A DNA stretch of 64,000 bases from an uncultured Paracoccaceae bacterium (GCA_958439195.1 OY288157.1:62001-126000), one strand, 5' to 3'; numbered from the stretch's first letter, positions 48,687-57,642 are shown. Numbers and translations are program-made. The notes: generated by a model not told the origin, from the sequence alone.

Positions 48687-49526
48687 CTAACTGCGCGTAG
48701 CCTTCTCCTCGGTCTTCGCCCGGTTCCACAGCGCATCCATTTCCGCCAGGTCACTCTGATCTGGTGTCTTTCCCGCCTCGGCCAGCCAATCCTCGATCCG
48801 GCCAAACCGCCGCGTGAATTTCGCATTCGCCGCCCGCAGCGCCGCCTCCGGGTCCACGTTCAGGTGCCGTGCCAGATTGGCCATGACAAACAGCAGATCG
48901 CCAAACTCCTCGGCCACCTCCGCTTCGGTCAACTGATCCCGCGCCTCCACCAGTTCGGCTGCCTCCTCGGCGATCTTTGCCACCACCTCATCGGTCGATG
49001 GCCAATCAAATCCCACCCGCGCCGCGCGTTTCTGCAACTTCACCGCCCGCGTCAGCGCAGGTAACCCCAGCGCCACGCCGTCCAGCACCCGCGCAGGCCC
49101 GCGCTCGGCGGCCTTGATCCGCTCCCAATCCGCGGTCTGCTGCGCGGCGCTTTTATCGCGGTTCTCATCCCCAAAGACATGCGGATGCCGCGCCACCATC
49201 TTGTCGGAAATCGCCCGCACCACATCGTCAAACCCGAACAGCCCCGCCTCATCGGCCATCTGTGCGTGATAAACCGTCTGCAACAGCAGATCCCCCAATT
49301 CCCCCCGCAATTCCCCCCAGGCCTGCCGTTCGATAACATCGGCCACCTCATGCGCCTCTTCGATCGTATAGGGCGCGATCGACGCGAAATCCTGCGCGAT
49401 GTCCCAGGGGCATCCCGTTTCGGGATCGCGCAGCCGCCGCATGATGGCCAACAGCCGCGCCATGCTGCCGCCGCCTTCCATGATCAACTTGTCGCTTGTC
49501 GTCACGTCACCGTCGGGCAGGGGCAT
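48687..49526 (-). CDS. mazG: Nucleoside triphosphate pyrophosphohydrolase
   Basis: A 279-residue two-domain MazG that hydrolyses NTPs and dNTPs to monophosphate and pyrophosphate. Domain 1 has 'CPWDIAQDFASIAPYTIEEAHEVADVI' and 'GELRGELGDLLLQTVYHAQMA'; domain 2 has 'KIAEEAAELVEARD' and 'EEFGDLLFVMANLARH', each with the EExxE...ExxD metal sites. The ATG at 49526 has AAGG nearby. An internal ATG at 49481 has no ribosome site. It is divergent from the amidohydrolase gene. Confidence 0.93.
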   Translation of the reverse strand: MPLPDGDVTTSDKLIMEGGGSMARLLAIMRRLRDPETGCPWDIAQDFASIAPYTIEEAHEVADVIERQAWGELRGELGDLLLQTVYHAQMADEAGLFGFDDVVRAISDKMVARHPHVFGDENRDKSAAQQTADWERIKAAERGPARVLDGVALGLPALTRAVKLQKRAARVGFDWPSTDEVVAKIAEEAAELVEARDQLTEAEVAEEFGDLLFVMANLARHLNVDPEAALRAANAKFTRRFGRIEDWLAEAGKTPDQSDLAEMDALWNRAKTEEKATRS

Positions 49527-49583
49527 TGCGGGCACCTTCGATTTCAGATTTGATCAAAGGCACCAACGCACAAGGAACATGGG

Positions 49584-50759
49584 ATGCCCGTCCTCAACCG
49601 TATCGCCGCTTATGCCGAGGAAATGAAGACCTGGCGTCGCCATCTTCACGCCCACCCCGAGCTTGCCTTCGATTGCCACGACACTGCCGCTTTCATCATC
49701 GATCGCCTGCGCGAATTTGGCGTCGATGAAATCCACCCCGGCATTGCGAAAACCGGGATCGTCGCCATCATCAAGGGGCAGGGGGCCGATACGCCCAACG
49801 CCCCCACCATCGGACTGCGCGCCGATATGGATGCGCTGCCGATCCACGAAATCACCGGGGCCGACCACGCCTCCACCACCCCCGGCAAGATGCATGCCTG
49901 CGGCCATGACGGCCATGTCACCATGCTGCTGGGGGCCGCGAAATACCTGACCGAAACGCGCAATTTCAAAGGCCGCGTCGCGCTTTTGTTTCAACCGGCC
50001 GAAGAAGATGGCGGCGGCGGTGAGGTGATGGTCAAGGAAGGCGCGATGGACCGGTTCGGCATCGACACGGTCTATGGCATCCACAACGCCCCCAATGTCG
50101 AATTCGGCCATTTCCACACCAATCCCGGCGCGCTGATGGCTTCTGTCGATACGGCCTTTGTCTATATCACCGGAAAGGGCGGCCACGGCGCCACCCCGCA
50201 TGAATGTATCGACCCGGTGGTTGCCGTCGTGGGCATGGTCGGCGCGATCCAGACCATCATCCCCCGCAACGTCTATGCGCTGGATGAGGCGGTGATCTCG
50301 GTGACGCAAATCCACACCGGCACCGCGTCCAACATTATCCCGGAAGAAGCGATGTTCTGCGCCACCATCCGCTGCTTTAACCCCGAAGTTCGGGCGCTGC
50401 TCAAACGCCGTTTTCACGAAATCGTCGAAGGTCACGCGCTGGCCTATAACGTGACCGCGCGGGTTGATTATGACTGGGGCTATCCGGCCACCATCAACCA
50501 CCCGGAACCCACCCATTTCGCCGCCGACGTGGCGCGCGAAGTGTCGGGCGATGCGGCAGTGAACGCCAATTCCAACCGCGAAATGGGGTCCGAGGATTTC
50601 TCTTACATGCTCGAGGCACGGCCGGGGGCTTATCTCTTCCTTGGCACCGGGCCGGGGGCAGGACTGCACCATCCCGCCTATGACTTCAATGATGAGGCTG
50701 CGCCAATCGGCGCCAGTTTCTTTGCCCGTCTGGTGGAACGCGCCCAACCGGTCGTTTGA
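49584..50759 (+). CDS. M20 family amidohydrolase (hippurate hydrolase/N-acyl amino acid amidohydrolase-like)
   Basis: A 391-residue M20D peptidase-like amidohydrolase. Metal and catalytic motifs are 'LRADMDALPI' (about 78-87), 'HACGHDGH' at 104-111 with Cys106 and His108 as metal ligands, and 'LFQPAEEDGGGG' with the catalytic and ligand Glu pair. The lid domain is in the middle ('GGHGATPHECIDPV'). It removes acyl groups from amino acids; exact substrate unknown. AAGGCACC and AAGGAAC stretches lie before the ATG. Confidence 0.92.
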   Translation: MPVLNRIAAYAEEMKTWRRHLHAHPELAFDCHDTAAFIIDRLREFGVDEIHPGIAKTGIVAIIKGQGADTPNAPTIGLRADMDALPIHEITGADHASTTPGKMHACGHDGHVTMLLGAAKYLTETRNFKGRVALLFQPAEEDGGGGEVMVKEGAMDRFGIDTVYGIHNAPNVEFGHFHTNPGALMASVDTAFVYITGKGGHGATPHECIDPVVAVVGMVGAIQTIIPRNVYALDEAVISVTQIHTGTASNIIPEEAMFCATIRCFNPEVRALLKRRFHEIVEGHALAYNVTARVDYDWGYPATINHPEPTHFAADVAREVSGDAAVNANSNREMGSEDFSYMLEARPGAYLFLGTGPGAGLHHPAYDFNDEAAPIGASFFARLVERAQPVV

Positions 50760-50896
50760 TCCGGCGGTGGGCTGACCATGCAGAGCGGCATGCGCCGCAA
50801 GCCTTGTCTGTCGTCGTCGCCTCCGCTCCTCCTCCGGGTTCAGGGGGCGCTCGCGTCCCCTCTTGTCCCGCCTGCGGCGTGCCAATTCACCCCCGA

Positions 50897-50918
50897 GGGT
50901 ATTTTCGCCAAGATGAAG
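50897..50918 (+). repeat. Dispersed 22-nt intergenic element, copy D
   Basis: GGGTATTT-TC-GCCAAGATGAAG, 137 nt after the amidohydrolase stop. It faces copy E with only 9 nt between them, so the pair can fold into a long hairpin. Confidence 0.88.
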
Positions 50919-50927
50919 GTCATCAGT

Positions 50928-50949
50928 CTTGATCTTGGCCCAAATACTT
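50928..50949 (-). repeat. Dispersed 22-nt intergenic element, copy E (inverted)
   Basis: Read on the minus strand: AAGTATTT-GG-GCCAAGATCAAG. It differs from the consensus at three positions and is followed on the plus strand by GGGGTCCGGGG, as is copy G. Confidence 0.85.
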
Positions 50950-51107
50950 CGGGGTCCGGGGGGGGGAGCCCGGCGTCTGCCCTGGGGGCGAATCATCGGG
51001 TTCGCAGCTTGGGGCCATATCTGGCCCCCTTTCAACCTTTGGCCCACTATATCCTGACACACGCAACCTTTGGTGTTCCGGACGGTCTGGCCGATTCCCA
51101 GCACGGC

Positions 51108-51127
51108 TGTTATACTAACGTGTAACA
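51108..51127. promoter_or_regulatory. Putative operator upstream of the aminotransferase gene
   Basis: TGTTATAC-TAAC-GTGTAACA: 8-bp arms with one G-T position and a 4-nt spacer, 22-41 nt before the start codon. This is the size and place of a repressor site; the regulator is not in the window. Confidence 0.5.
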
Positions 51128-51149
51128 ACACCGGAACAGGATACCCGCC

Positions 51150-52556
51150 ATGCTGACCGCAGCCGCGCTGAATTCGCCCTCGCCCGCCGATCTGTGGGAA
51201 ATGGATCACAGCCATTCCCTGCACCCGTGGACGAATTTCGGCTCGTTTCAGGACAAGGGGTCGCTGGTCATCACCCGGGGCGAAGGCTGCTGGCTGTGGG
51301 ATGCCGACGGCAATCGCTATTTCGACAGCGTGGGTGGCCTGTGGTGTACCAATATCGGCCTTGGCCGCCGGGAAATGGCGCAGGCCATCGGCGATCAGGC
51401 GGAACGCCTGGCCTTTTCCAACACCTTCGTTGACATGGCGAATGATCCCTCTGCCCGTCTTGCCGCCCGCATCGCCGGCCTTGCCCCCGGCGATCTGAAC
51501 CGCGTGATGTTCACCACCGGTGGCTCCACTGCCGTCGATACCGCCGTCCGTATGGTGGCCTATGTGCAATCCTGCCTTGGCTTCCCGGAAAAGACCGGCA
51601 TCGTCGCGCGGGATCACAGCTATCACGGCTCTACTTACCTTGCGCAATCCGTGGGCAAGCGTCCCGGCGACCGCGTGCCCGAATTCCGGTACAAGGAGGA
51701 CGGCATCTATCACCTGTCGCCCCCCAACCCCTATCGCCGCCCCGATGGTATGTCCGAGGCGCAGTTTTGCGACTGGCTGGTACAGGAATTCGAAGACCTG
51801 ATCGCCCGTGTCGGCGCAGACCGCATCGGCGGCTTCATCGCCGAACCCATTCAGGCCTCTGGCGGCGTCATCGTTCCGCCCGAAGGCTATCTGAAACGCA
51901 TGTGGGATGTCTGCCAGCGCCACGGCATCCTGTTCATCGCGGATGAAGTGGTCACCGCCTTTGGCCGTCTGGGCCATTGGTTCGCCTCATGGGATGCTTT
52001 CGGCGTGATGCCCGACATCATCTGCACCGCCAAAGGGCTGACCTCCGGCTATGTCCCCCTGGGCGCGATGATCTTTTCCGATCGGTTGTGGGATATCATG
52101 GCGCGCGATCCGTCACGCTGGTTCACGGCGGGCTTCACCTATTCCGGCCACCCCGTGTCCTGCGCGGCGGGGCTTAAGAATATCGAGATCATGGAACGCG
52201 AACGCCTCTTGGAAAACGCCACCCGCGTGGGCGCATATTTCCAGAACCGTCTGAAGGCGATGGAAGATCTGCCGCTGGTGGGGCAGGTGCGCGGGCAGGG
52301 GCTGATGATCTGCACCGAAAACGTGATGAACAAGACCACCAAAGAGGCGCTGCCTGACGGTGTGAACGAATCCAAACGTATCTCGGATACGGCCGAAGCG
52401 ATGGGTCTGATCGTCCGCCCGATGGCGCATCTCAACGTCATGTCGCCGCCGCTGACCATAACTGAGGCGCAGGTCGATTTCGTGGCCGAGGTGCTGGAAA
52501 AAGCCATTCGTCAAGTGACCGATGAACTGGTCCGCGAAGGCTTTCGGCTGGGCTGA
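51150..52556 (+). CDS. Class III aminotransferase (omega-amino acid/diamine type)
   Basis: A 468-residue PLP enzyme of class III. The cofactor region has 'FTTGGSTAVDTAVRM' (about 121-135), 'ARDHSYHGSTYLAQS' (153-167), D265 in 'IADEVVTAFGR' and the Schiff-base Lys K295 in 'CTAKGLTSG'. Such enzymes move the terminal amino group of omega-amino acids, taurine-like compounds or diamines to pyruvate or 2-oxoglutarate. The next gene encodes an agmatinase-like enzyme, so putrescine or a guanidino/omega-amino acid is a reasonable substrate, though inferred. AGGATA lies before the ATG. Confidence 0.9.
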   Translation: MLTAAALNSPSPADLWEMDHSHSLHPWTNFGSFQDKGSLVITRGEGCWLWDADGNRYFDSVGGLWCTNIGLGRREMAQAIGDQAERLAFSNTFVDMANDPSARLAARIAGLAPGDLNRVMFTTGGSTAVDTAVRMVAYVQSCLGFPEKTGIVARDHSYHGSTYLAQSVGKRPGDRVPEFRYKEDGIYHLSPPNPYRRPDGMSEAQFCDWLVQEFEDLIARVGADRIGGFIAEPIQASGGVIVPPEGYLKRMWDVCQRHGILFIADEVVTAFGRLGHWFASWDAFGVMPDIICTAKGLTSGYVPLGAMIFSDRLWDIMARDPSRWFTAGFTYSGHPVSCAAGLKNIEIMERERLLENATRVGAYFQNRLKAMEDLPLVGQVRGQGLMICTENVMNKTTKEALPDGVNESKRISDTAEAMGLIVRPMAHLNVMSPPLTITEAQVDFVAEVLEKAIRQVTDELVREGFRLG

Positions 52557-52827
52557 ACTGCCGATTCGCGCAATATGGTTACCCGTTTGTCGGTGCAAGG
52601 CAGCGTGCGCTGCGTGCATACGCCCGTCTGCACTGCGCGTCTGCACCGCGTGCTGCACAGCCGGAACTGAAAAAACAGCACAGGATCAGAAGGTTAAACC
52701 CGCGACCTCTGCCCTTTCCGGCGGCCCGGCTTGACAAGATGCCCGCCCCTTGGTCCCTTGCCGCCACCCGATCCGCCGCGTCTCGGCTTTCAAACGACGC
52801 GGCGCTTTTCACGGGGGCAATCCCATC

Positions 52828-53793
52828 ATGGCACTCGAAGACGCCAAATCCGAAGTCGACACCGCCTTTACCCGCAAAGGCCTGCGCGGCTATGCCTTTG
52901 AAAACGCTTTCGGGGGCGCGACCAGCTTTCTGCGCCGCACCTATACCAAAGACCTGACCGGGGTCGATCTCGCCATCACCGGCGTGCCTTTCGATCAGGC
53001 CGTCACCCACCGTACCGGCACCCGTTTCGGCCCCCGCGCGATCCGTGAGGCGTCTGCCCTCATGCCCTATGATCCGCCGCATGGCTGGCCCACCAACCCC
53101 TTGGAAGATATGGCCATTGTCGATTACGGCGATGTCGCCTTCGACTATGCTAAGGTGTCGGATTTCCCCGACACGCTGACCGCCCATATCCGCGGCATCC
53201 TGAAGGCCGGGGCAGGAACCATCACGCTGGGCGGCGATCATTACATCACCTTTCCCATCCTGCGCGCCTATGCCGAAAAATACGGTCCCCTGGGCGTGAT
53301 CCATTTCGACGCCCATTCCGACCTCTGGCCCGATGACGACCTGACCCGCATCGACCACGGCACCATGCTTTATAAGGCCGTCAAAACCGGGATCGTCGAC
53401 CCCACACGCTCTGTCCAGATCGGCATTCGCACCACCACCGAAGATTACCTTGGCGTCCACGTCATCGACGCGCGCGAGGTGCATGAAAAGGGCATCAACG
53501 CTGCGGTGGCCAAGGCCAAGGATATCGTTGGCGACAAAGCCACTTACGTCACCTTTGATATCGACGCGCTTGACCCGTCAGTCGCCCCCGGCACCGGCAC
53601 CCCGGTCTGGGGCGGCCTGCATTCCTGGCAGGCGGCGGCCATGCTGCGCGATCTGGCAGGCATCAACATGGTGGGCGGCGATATTGTCGAGGTGTCCCCC
53701 CCCTATGACACCACGGGCGCCACGGCGATTGCGGGCGCGCATGTGGCTTATGAACTGATCTGCCTCTATCACTGGGCGCGGACACAGCGGTAA
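52828..53793 (+). CDS. Agmatinase-like ureohydrolase
   Basis: A 321-residue Mn2+ enzyme of the arginase/agmatinase family. Metal motifs are GGDH at 135-138, DAHSD at 161-165 and 'FDIDALDPSVAPGTGTPVWGG' near 243-263. It splits urea from agmatine or another guanidino compound (guanidinobutyrate, guanidinopropionate); the exact one is not given by sequence. It lies 271 bp downstream of the class III aminotransferase in the same direction, which suggests a pathway. GGGGG lies 11 nt before the ATG. Confidence 0.9.
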   Translation: MALEDAKSEVDTAFTRKGLRGYAFENAFGGATSFLRRTYTKDLTGVDLAITGVPFDQAVTHRTGTRFGPRAIREASALMPYDPPHGWPTNPLEDMAIVDYGDVAFDYAKVSDFPDTLTAHIRGILKAGAGTITLGGDHYITFPILRAYAEKYGPLGVIHFDAHSDLWPDDDLTRIDHGTMLYKAVKTGIVDPTRSVQIGIRTTTEDYLGVHVIDAREVHEKGINAAVAKAKDIVGDKATYVTFDIDALDPSVAPGTGTPVWGGLHSWQAAAMLRDLAGINMVGGDIVEVSPPYDTTGATAIAGAHVAYELICLYHWARTQR

Positions 53794-53813
53794 GGGCAAA
53801 AGGGGTGGGCAAG

Positions 53814-54248
53814 ATGGGCATGATCGCGGGGCTGTTGGCCCTTATTGTCGCAGGCTTCGGCCTTTACGTCCGTCTTGCCCCCTCGGACCCGGCACGCTGG
53901 CATGTCACGCCTGTGCCCGCCGCCCGCACCGATTGCACGGTCGAAGCCGGCACTGGCGATGCCCGCGCCACCTGCCTGCGCCCCCAATCTCCGGCGCAAC
54001 TGCTTGCACAGCTTGACGAAATCGCTACTGCCACCCCGCACACTACCCGGCTTGCCGGATCGCCCGACACGGGCCGCATCACCTGGATCACCCGCTCGCG
54101 CCTTTGGGGTTTCCCCGACTACACCACCGCCGAGGCAACTGCCGATGGCACCGGATCGCGCCTTACACTGCACGCCCGCCTGCGCTTTGGCAGCAGCGAC
54201 CTTGGGGTGAACGCCTCCCGTCTGCGGGACTGGCTCGCCAGGCTCTGA
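53814..54248 (+). CDS. DUF1499 family membrane-anchored protein
   Basis: A 144-residue protein with one N-terminal membrane span (MIAGLLALIVAGFGLYVRLA) and a DUF1499-like domain: 'DPARWHVTPV' near the start, 'ARATCLRPQSPAQLLAQLDEIA', then 'ITWITRSRLWGFPDYTTAEAT' and 'ARLRFGSSDLGVNASRLRDWL'. The family has no clear function. AGGGG lies 9 nt before the ATG at 53814; a GTG at 53805 is an alternative. It is 20 bp after the ureohydrolase and probably on the same mRNA. Confidence 0.75.
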   Translation: MGMIAGLLALIVAGFGLYVRLAPSDPARWHVTPVPAARTDCTVEAGTGDARATCLRPQSPAQLLAQLDEIATATPHTTRLAGSPDTGRITWITRSRLWGFPDYTTAEATADGTGSRLTLHARLRFGSSDLGVNASRLRDWLARL

Positions 54249-54251
54249 CAA

Positions 54252-54273
54252 CTTCATCTTGGCCCAAATACCC
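54252..54273 (-). repeat. Dispersed 22-nt intergenic element, copy F (inverted)
   Basis: On the minus strand: GGGTATTT-GG-GCCAAGATGAAG. It starts only 3 nt after the DUF1499 stop codon. Confidence 0.88.
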
Positions 54274-54325
54274 AACTCCCCCGCCACCCCTTGACCGGCC
54301 CCGTTGAACGCGCCACAGAACCCGC

Positions 54326-55381
54326 ATGGTTCCCTTGGACAAACTCGCCCAGATCACACAACGCTTCGAATATCTCGAAGCGCGCCTGAACGCGGGTGCA
54401 GACCCATCGGACATTGCCCGGATCAGCCGCGAATACAGCGACCTGCGCCCCGTGGCCGACCAGATCGCCGCCTATCGCCGCGCGCTCGACGATCTGGCCG
54501 AGGCCGAGGCGATGCTGTCAGACCCGGAAATGAAGGCGCTGGCCGAAGATGAAATCCCCCGCCTGCGCGCGCTGATCCCCGATTTTGAACGGCACCTGCG
54601 CCTTGCCCTTCTGCCCAAGGATGCCGCCGATGCCCGGCCCGCCATCCTTGAAATTCGCCCCGGCACCGGGGGCGAAGAAGCCGCCCTTTTCGCGGCCGAC
54701 CTGTTGAAAATGTATCAACGCTACGCCGAAAAACAGGGATGGCGCTTTGATATCCTTGAACAGCAGCTTTCCGATCTGGGCGGGATCAAGGAACTTACCG
54801 CCCATGTGCAGGGCGAAGGGGTGTTCGCCAAACTGAAATTCGAATCCGGCGTCCACCGCGTGCAGCGCGTGCCGGAAACCGAAGCGGGGGGCCGCATCCA
54901 TACCTCTGCCGCCACCGTTGCCGTCCTGCCCGAGGCCGAAGAGGTGGATATCGACATCCCCGCCTCTGACATCCGCATTGATACGATGCGCGCCAGCGGG
55001 GCAGGGGGCCAGCACGTCAACACCACCGACTCGGCGGTGCGCATCACTCATCTTCCCACCGGCATCATCGTCACCTCGTCGGAAAAATCCCAACACCAGA
55101 ACCGCGCCATTGCCATGCAGGTGCTGCGCGCCCGGCTGTTTGAGATGGAACGCGAACGTCAGGCCAACGAACGCGCCGCTGACCGCAAATCACAGGTCGG
55201 GTCAGGCGACCGGTCCGAACGCATCCGCACCTATAACTTCCCCCAAGGCCGCATGACCGACCACCGCATCAACCTGACGCTTTATGCCCTGCCTCAGATC
55301 ATGGCGGGCGATCTGGAGGCCGTGGTTGATGCCCTTGTGGCCCATGATCAGGCCGAAAAACTGGCCGAGATGGAAGGATGA
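54326..55381 (+). CDS. prfA: Peptide chain release factor 1
   Basis: A 351-residue class I release factor that reads UAA and UAG. The catalytic GGQ motif is at 227-229 in 'RASGAGGQHVNTTDSAVRITH', and the region 'GGRIHTSAATVAVLPE' (about 188-203) holds the stop-codon recognition site. It is followed by prmC with a 4-bp overlap, the usual pair: PrmC methylates the Gln of GGQ. Confidence 0.97.
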   Translation: MVPLDKLAQITQRFEYLEARLNAGADPSDIARISREYSDLRPVADQIAAYRRALDDLAEAEAMLSDPEMKALAEDEIPRLRALIPDFERHLRLALLPKDAADARPAILEIRPGTGGEEAALFAADLLKMYQRYAEKQGWRFDILEQQLSDLGGIKELTAHVQGEGVFAKLKFESGVHRVQRVPETEAGGRIHTSAATVAVLPEAEEVDIDIPASDIRIDTMRASGAGGQHVNTTDSAVRITHLPTGIIVTSSEKSQHQNRAIAMQVLRARLFEMERERQANERAADRKSQVGSGDRSERIRTYNFPQGRMTDHRINLTLYALPQIMAGDLEAVVDALVAHDQAEKLAEMEG

Positions 55382-56211
55382 CCGGGAACGAAGCCCTGCG
55401 CTCCGCCATCCCCCGGCTTGCCGCCGCAGGGGTAGAGGGCGCCCCCCGCGACGCCCGCGCGCTTCTGGCCCATGCCACGGGCATCGCCCCCGACAGGCTG
55501 ACCCTGCACCTTGCCGATCCCCTCACCGACACCGCTCTACATGCCTTTGACGCCGCCATCACCCGCCGCGCCGCCCGCGAACCCGTCAGCCACATCACCG
55601 GCCAGCGCCTGTTCTGGGGCCGCAGCTTCCGCGTCACGCCCGAAACGCTCGACCCCCGGCCAGAGACCGAGATGCTGGTGGCCGAAGCATTGGTGCAAGA
55701 CTTTGCCACTGTGCTCGACCTTGGCACCGGCACGGGTTGCCTTCTCTTGTCCTGCTTGGCCGAAATGCCCATGGCCACCGGGCTGGGCACCGATATCCAC
55801 CCCGCAACGCTGGCGGTAGCGCAGGACAATGCGCATCGCCTGCGCCTGGCCGACCGGGCCGCTTTCGCCCTGTCCGATTGGTTTGCCGACATCCCGGACA
55901 GGTTCGATCTGATCCTGTCCAATCCGCCCTACATCGCCGCTTCCGAAATGCCCGCCCTGTCGCCCGAGGTGCGCCACGAACCCGAACGCGCCCTGACGCC
56001 GGGCGGCGACGGGCTGGATGCCTACCGCGCCATTGCGCGGGGTGCGCTGGCGCATCTTGCCCCGCAAGGGCGGCTGATCGTGGAAATCGGCCCCACACAG
56101 GGCCGCACCGTCGCAGACCTTTTTGCTGCCGCGGGCCTGACCGATCTTCGTATACTCCCGGATTTCGATGGCCGCGACAGGGTGGTCACGGCCCGTGCGC
56201 CGACGCAGTAA
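55378..56211 (+). CDS. prmC: Peptide chain release factor N(5)-glutamine methyltransferase
   Basis: A 277-residue HemK-family SAM methyltransferase that modifies the GGQ glutamine of release factors. The SAM motif 'VLDLGTGTGCLLLSCLAE' is at 112-129 and the active-site NPPY is at 182-185. The N-terminal helical domain ('RDARALLAHATGI') binds the factor. It overlaps prfA (ATGA). Confidence 0.96.
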   Translation: MTGNEALRSAIPRLAAAGVEGAPRDARALLAHATGIAPDRLTLHLADPLTDTALHAFDAAITRRAAREPVSHITGQRLFWGRSFRVTPETLDPRPETEMLVAEALVQDFATVLDLGTGTGCLLLSCLAEMPMATGLGTDIHPATLAVAQDNAHRLRLADRAAFALSDWFADIPDRFDLILSNPPYIAASEMPALSPEVRHEPERALTPGGDGLDAYRAIARGALAHLAPQGRLIVEIGPTQGRTVADLFAAAGLTDLRILPDFDGRDRVVTARAPTQ

Positions 56212-56482
56212 CCGGGTAGGGTCCACCCCTGACCTGCGGGAAATCGGCCACATTCCTGCCGGAACAGGCAAAGTTTGCCGCACATCGACCGTCCGCAGAT
56301 GCGAATCCCCTTGTCATCGGGCGCAGAGGATGATTAGTCAGAAACAGGTATCGGGGCAGGGCGCAGGCTCCCCCGCGCCTGAACTGCCAGACAGTCTGAA
56401 ACGCCTTGGGATGCCCCCGATTGGGAAACCGTGACCCACAGGCGTTTTGCAGAAAGCCAGGTCATCTGGACCAAAGGACAAG

Positions 56483-57580
56483 ATGAGATCTTCCAAGTCC
56501 CGCTCGCGCTCAAAGGCGAACCGCCCGCGCACCCTCGGCAACATCATCAACCGCGTCTTCGACAGCTCCGGCCCCGAAGGCAAGGTGCGTGGTACGCCGC
56601 AACAGATCATCGAGAAGTATCAGCTTCTCGCCCGTGACGCACAACTGTCGAATGACCGTGTCGCCGCCGAAAACTTTCTTCAGCACGCGGAACATTACAC
56701 CCGCATGCTGGGCGAAGCGATGCGCGAACAGGCCGCCGAACAGGAAGAGCGTCAGCGCAATCAGCAGAACAACCCCCAGCAAGGCGGCCAACAAGGCGGT
56801 CAGCAGGGCGGCCAATACGGTGGTGGCCAGCAGGGCAACCAGAATAACGGAAACCAGAACGGTTATCGTGACCGCGATGGTAACCGCGATGGCAACCGTG
56901 ATGGCAACCGCGACAATTGGCGTGACCGTCAGGATCGCAGCGATTACCGCGACTACCGCTCGGAAGGTGACGCCGCACAAACCGGCGGGCAATCGGGTGC
57001 CACGGTGATCGAACTTGGCGATAACGCCGACACCAACCTTGTCGAAACGCCCGAAGCCCGGCCCTTCCAGCCCCGCCGCGATGACCGTGGCGACCGGCAA
57101 TATGGCGACCGTCAGAACAATGATCGCCAAGGCGGCGACCGCCAAAACAACGACCGCCAAAACAACGACCGCCAAAACAACGATCGTCAAGGCGGCGAAC
57201 GCCAAAACAATGATCGGCAGGGCGGAGATCGCCCGTCGGGTGAACGGCGCGATTTCCGCCGTGACCGTGACAATCGGCGTGACAAGCAGGGCCAACCCGC
57301 AGCCGAACCCCCCGCAGCCGAAACCCGCGCAGCCGAAACCGTTGCCGAAGCACCCGCATCCGTAGCGGCGCAGGCACCGGTTCAGTCACCCGAACTTGCA
57401 CCGGCCGCACCCGTAACATCGGCACCAAAACCTTCCGCGGCAAAGGCTGCTGCACCCAAGCCCGTGGTCGAAAAGGCGCCTGCAGCGGAATCATCCGATG
57501 CCGCGCCCAAAAAGACGCGCGCACCGCGCAAGCCAAAGCCAGAGCAGACCGATGGCGGCCCAGCCGAAGCTGCCGAGTGA
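56483..57580 (+). CDS. DUF4167 protein with long low-complexity tail
   Basis: A 365-residue protein. Residues about 1-85 form the conserved DUF4167 domain ('RPRTLGNIINRVFDSSGPEGKVRGTPQQIIEKYQLLARDAQLSNDRV', 'QHAEHYTRML'). Residues about 95-275 are low-complexity: Gln/Gly runs, then RDGN repeats, then DRQNN/DRQGG repeats. A Pro/Ala-rich tail of about 75 residues ends with a basic segment. The domain is common in Alphaproteobacteria and its function is unknown to me; the charged repeats suggest nucleic acid binding or condensate-like behaviour, which is inference. AAAGGA lies 5 nt before the ATG at 56483; an upstream in-frame start at 56447 is less likely. Confidence 0.85.
   Translation: MRSSKSRSRSKANRPRTLGNIINRVFDSSGPEGKVRGTPQQIIEKYQLLARDAQLSNDRVAAENFLQHAEHYTRMLGEAMREQAAEQEERQRNQQNNPQQGGQQGGQQGGQYGGGQQGNQNNGNQNGYRDRDGNRDGNRDGNRDNWRDRQDRSDYRDYRSEGDAAQTGGQSGATVIELGDNADTNLVETPEARPFQPRRDDRGDRQYGDRQNNDRQGGDRQNNDRQNNDRQNNDRQGGERQNNDRQGGDRPSGERRDFRRDRDNRRDKQGQPAAEPPAAETRAAETVAEAPASVAAQAPVQSPELAPAAPVTSAPKPSAAKAAAPKPVVEKAPAAESSDAAPKKTRAPRKPKPEQTDGGPAEAAE
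57090..57235 (+). repeat. Coding 15-bp repeat block in the DUF4167 gene
   Basis: Units like GACCGCCAAAACAAC, coding DRQNN, repeat about eight to nine times, alternating with DRQGG versions. They are in frame and vary at third bases, so they have diverged under coding constraint. Confidence 0.85.
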
Positions 57581-57610
57581 TACCTTAATCTTCTGTTAAT
57601 GTTTGCAGGC

Positions 57611-57642
57611 AAGAAGGGCCGGGGTCATTCCCGGCCCTTCTT
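57611..57642. terminator. Bidirectional terminator between the DUF4167 gene and rsmA
   Basis: A perfect 13-bp stem, AAGAAGGGCCGGG, loop of 6, CCCGGCCCTTCTT. It lies between the two convergent genes and touches the last base of the rsmA stop codon. Confidence 0.85.

Larger units (their letters stand above)
50760..51149. other. 390-bp intergenic region with two facing copies of the dispersed element
   Basis: From left to right: a GC-rich stretch without a convincing gene, element copy D (50897-50918), facing copy E (50928-50949), a G-rich run (50951-50967), and an operator-like inverted repeat at 51108-51127 just before the aminotransferase gene. A 115-codon open frame here covers repeats and is not credible. 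Confidence 0.55.

Noticed and set aside
50778..51125. A 115-codon plus-strand frame between the amidohydrolase and aminotransferase genes.
   Set aside because: It runs across two facing element copies and a G run, and the product has no protein-like pattern.
49554..51977. An 807-codon open frame on the minus strand across the amidohydrolase and aminotransferase genes.
   Set aside because: Antisense of two well-supported genes; no motif, and it runs through the repeats in the intergenic region.
57090..57235. Regular short repeats that might suggest a CRISPR array.
   Set aside because: They are in-frame 15-bp coding repeats with no spacers of constant length and no cas genes.
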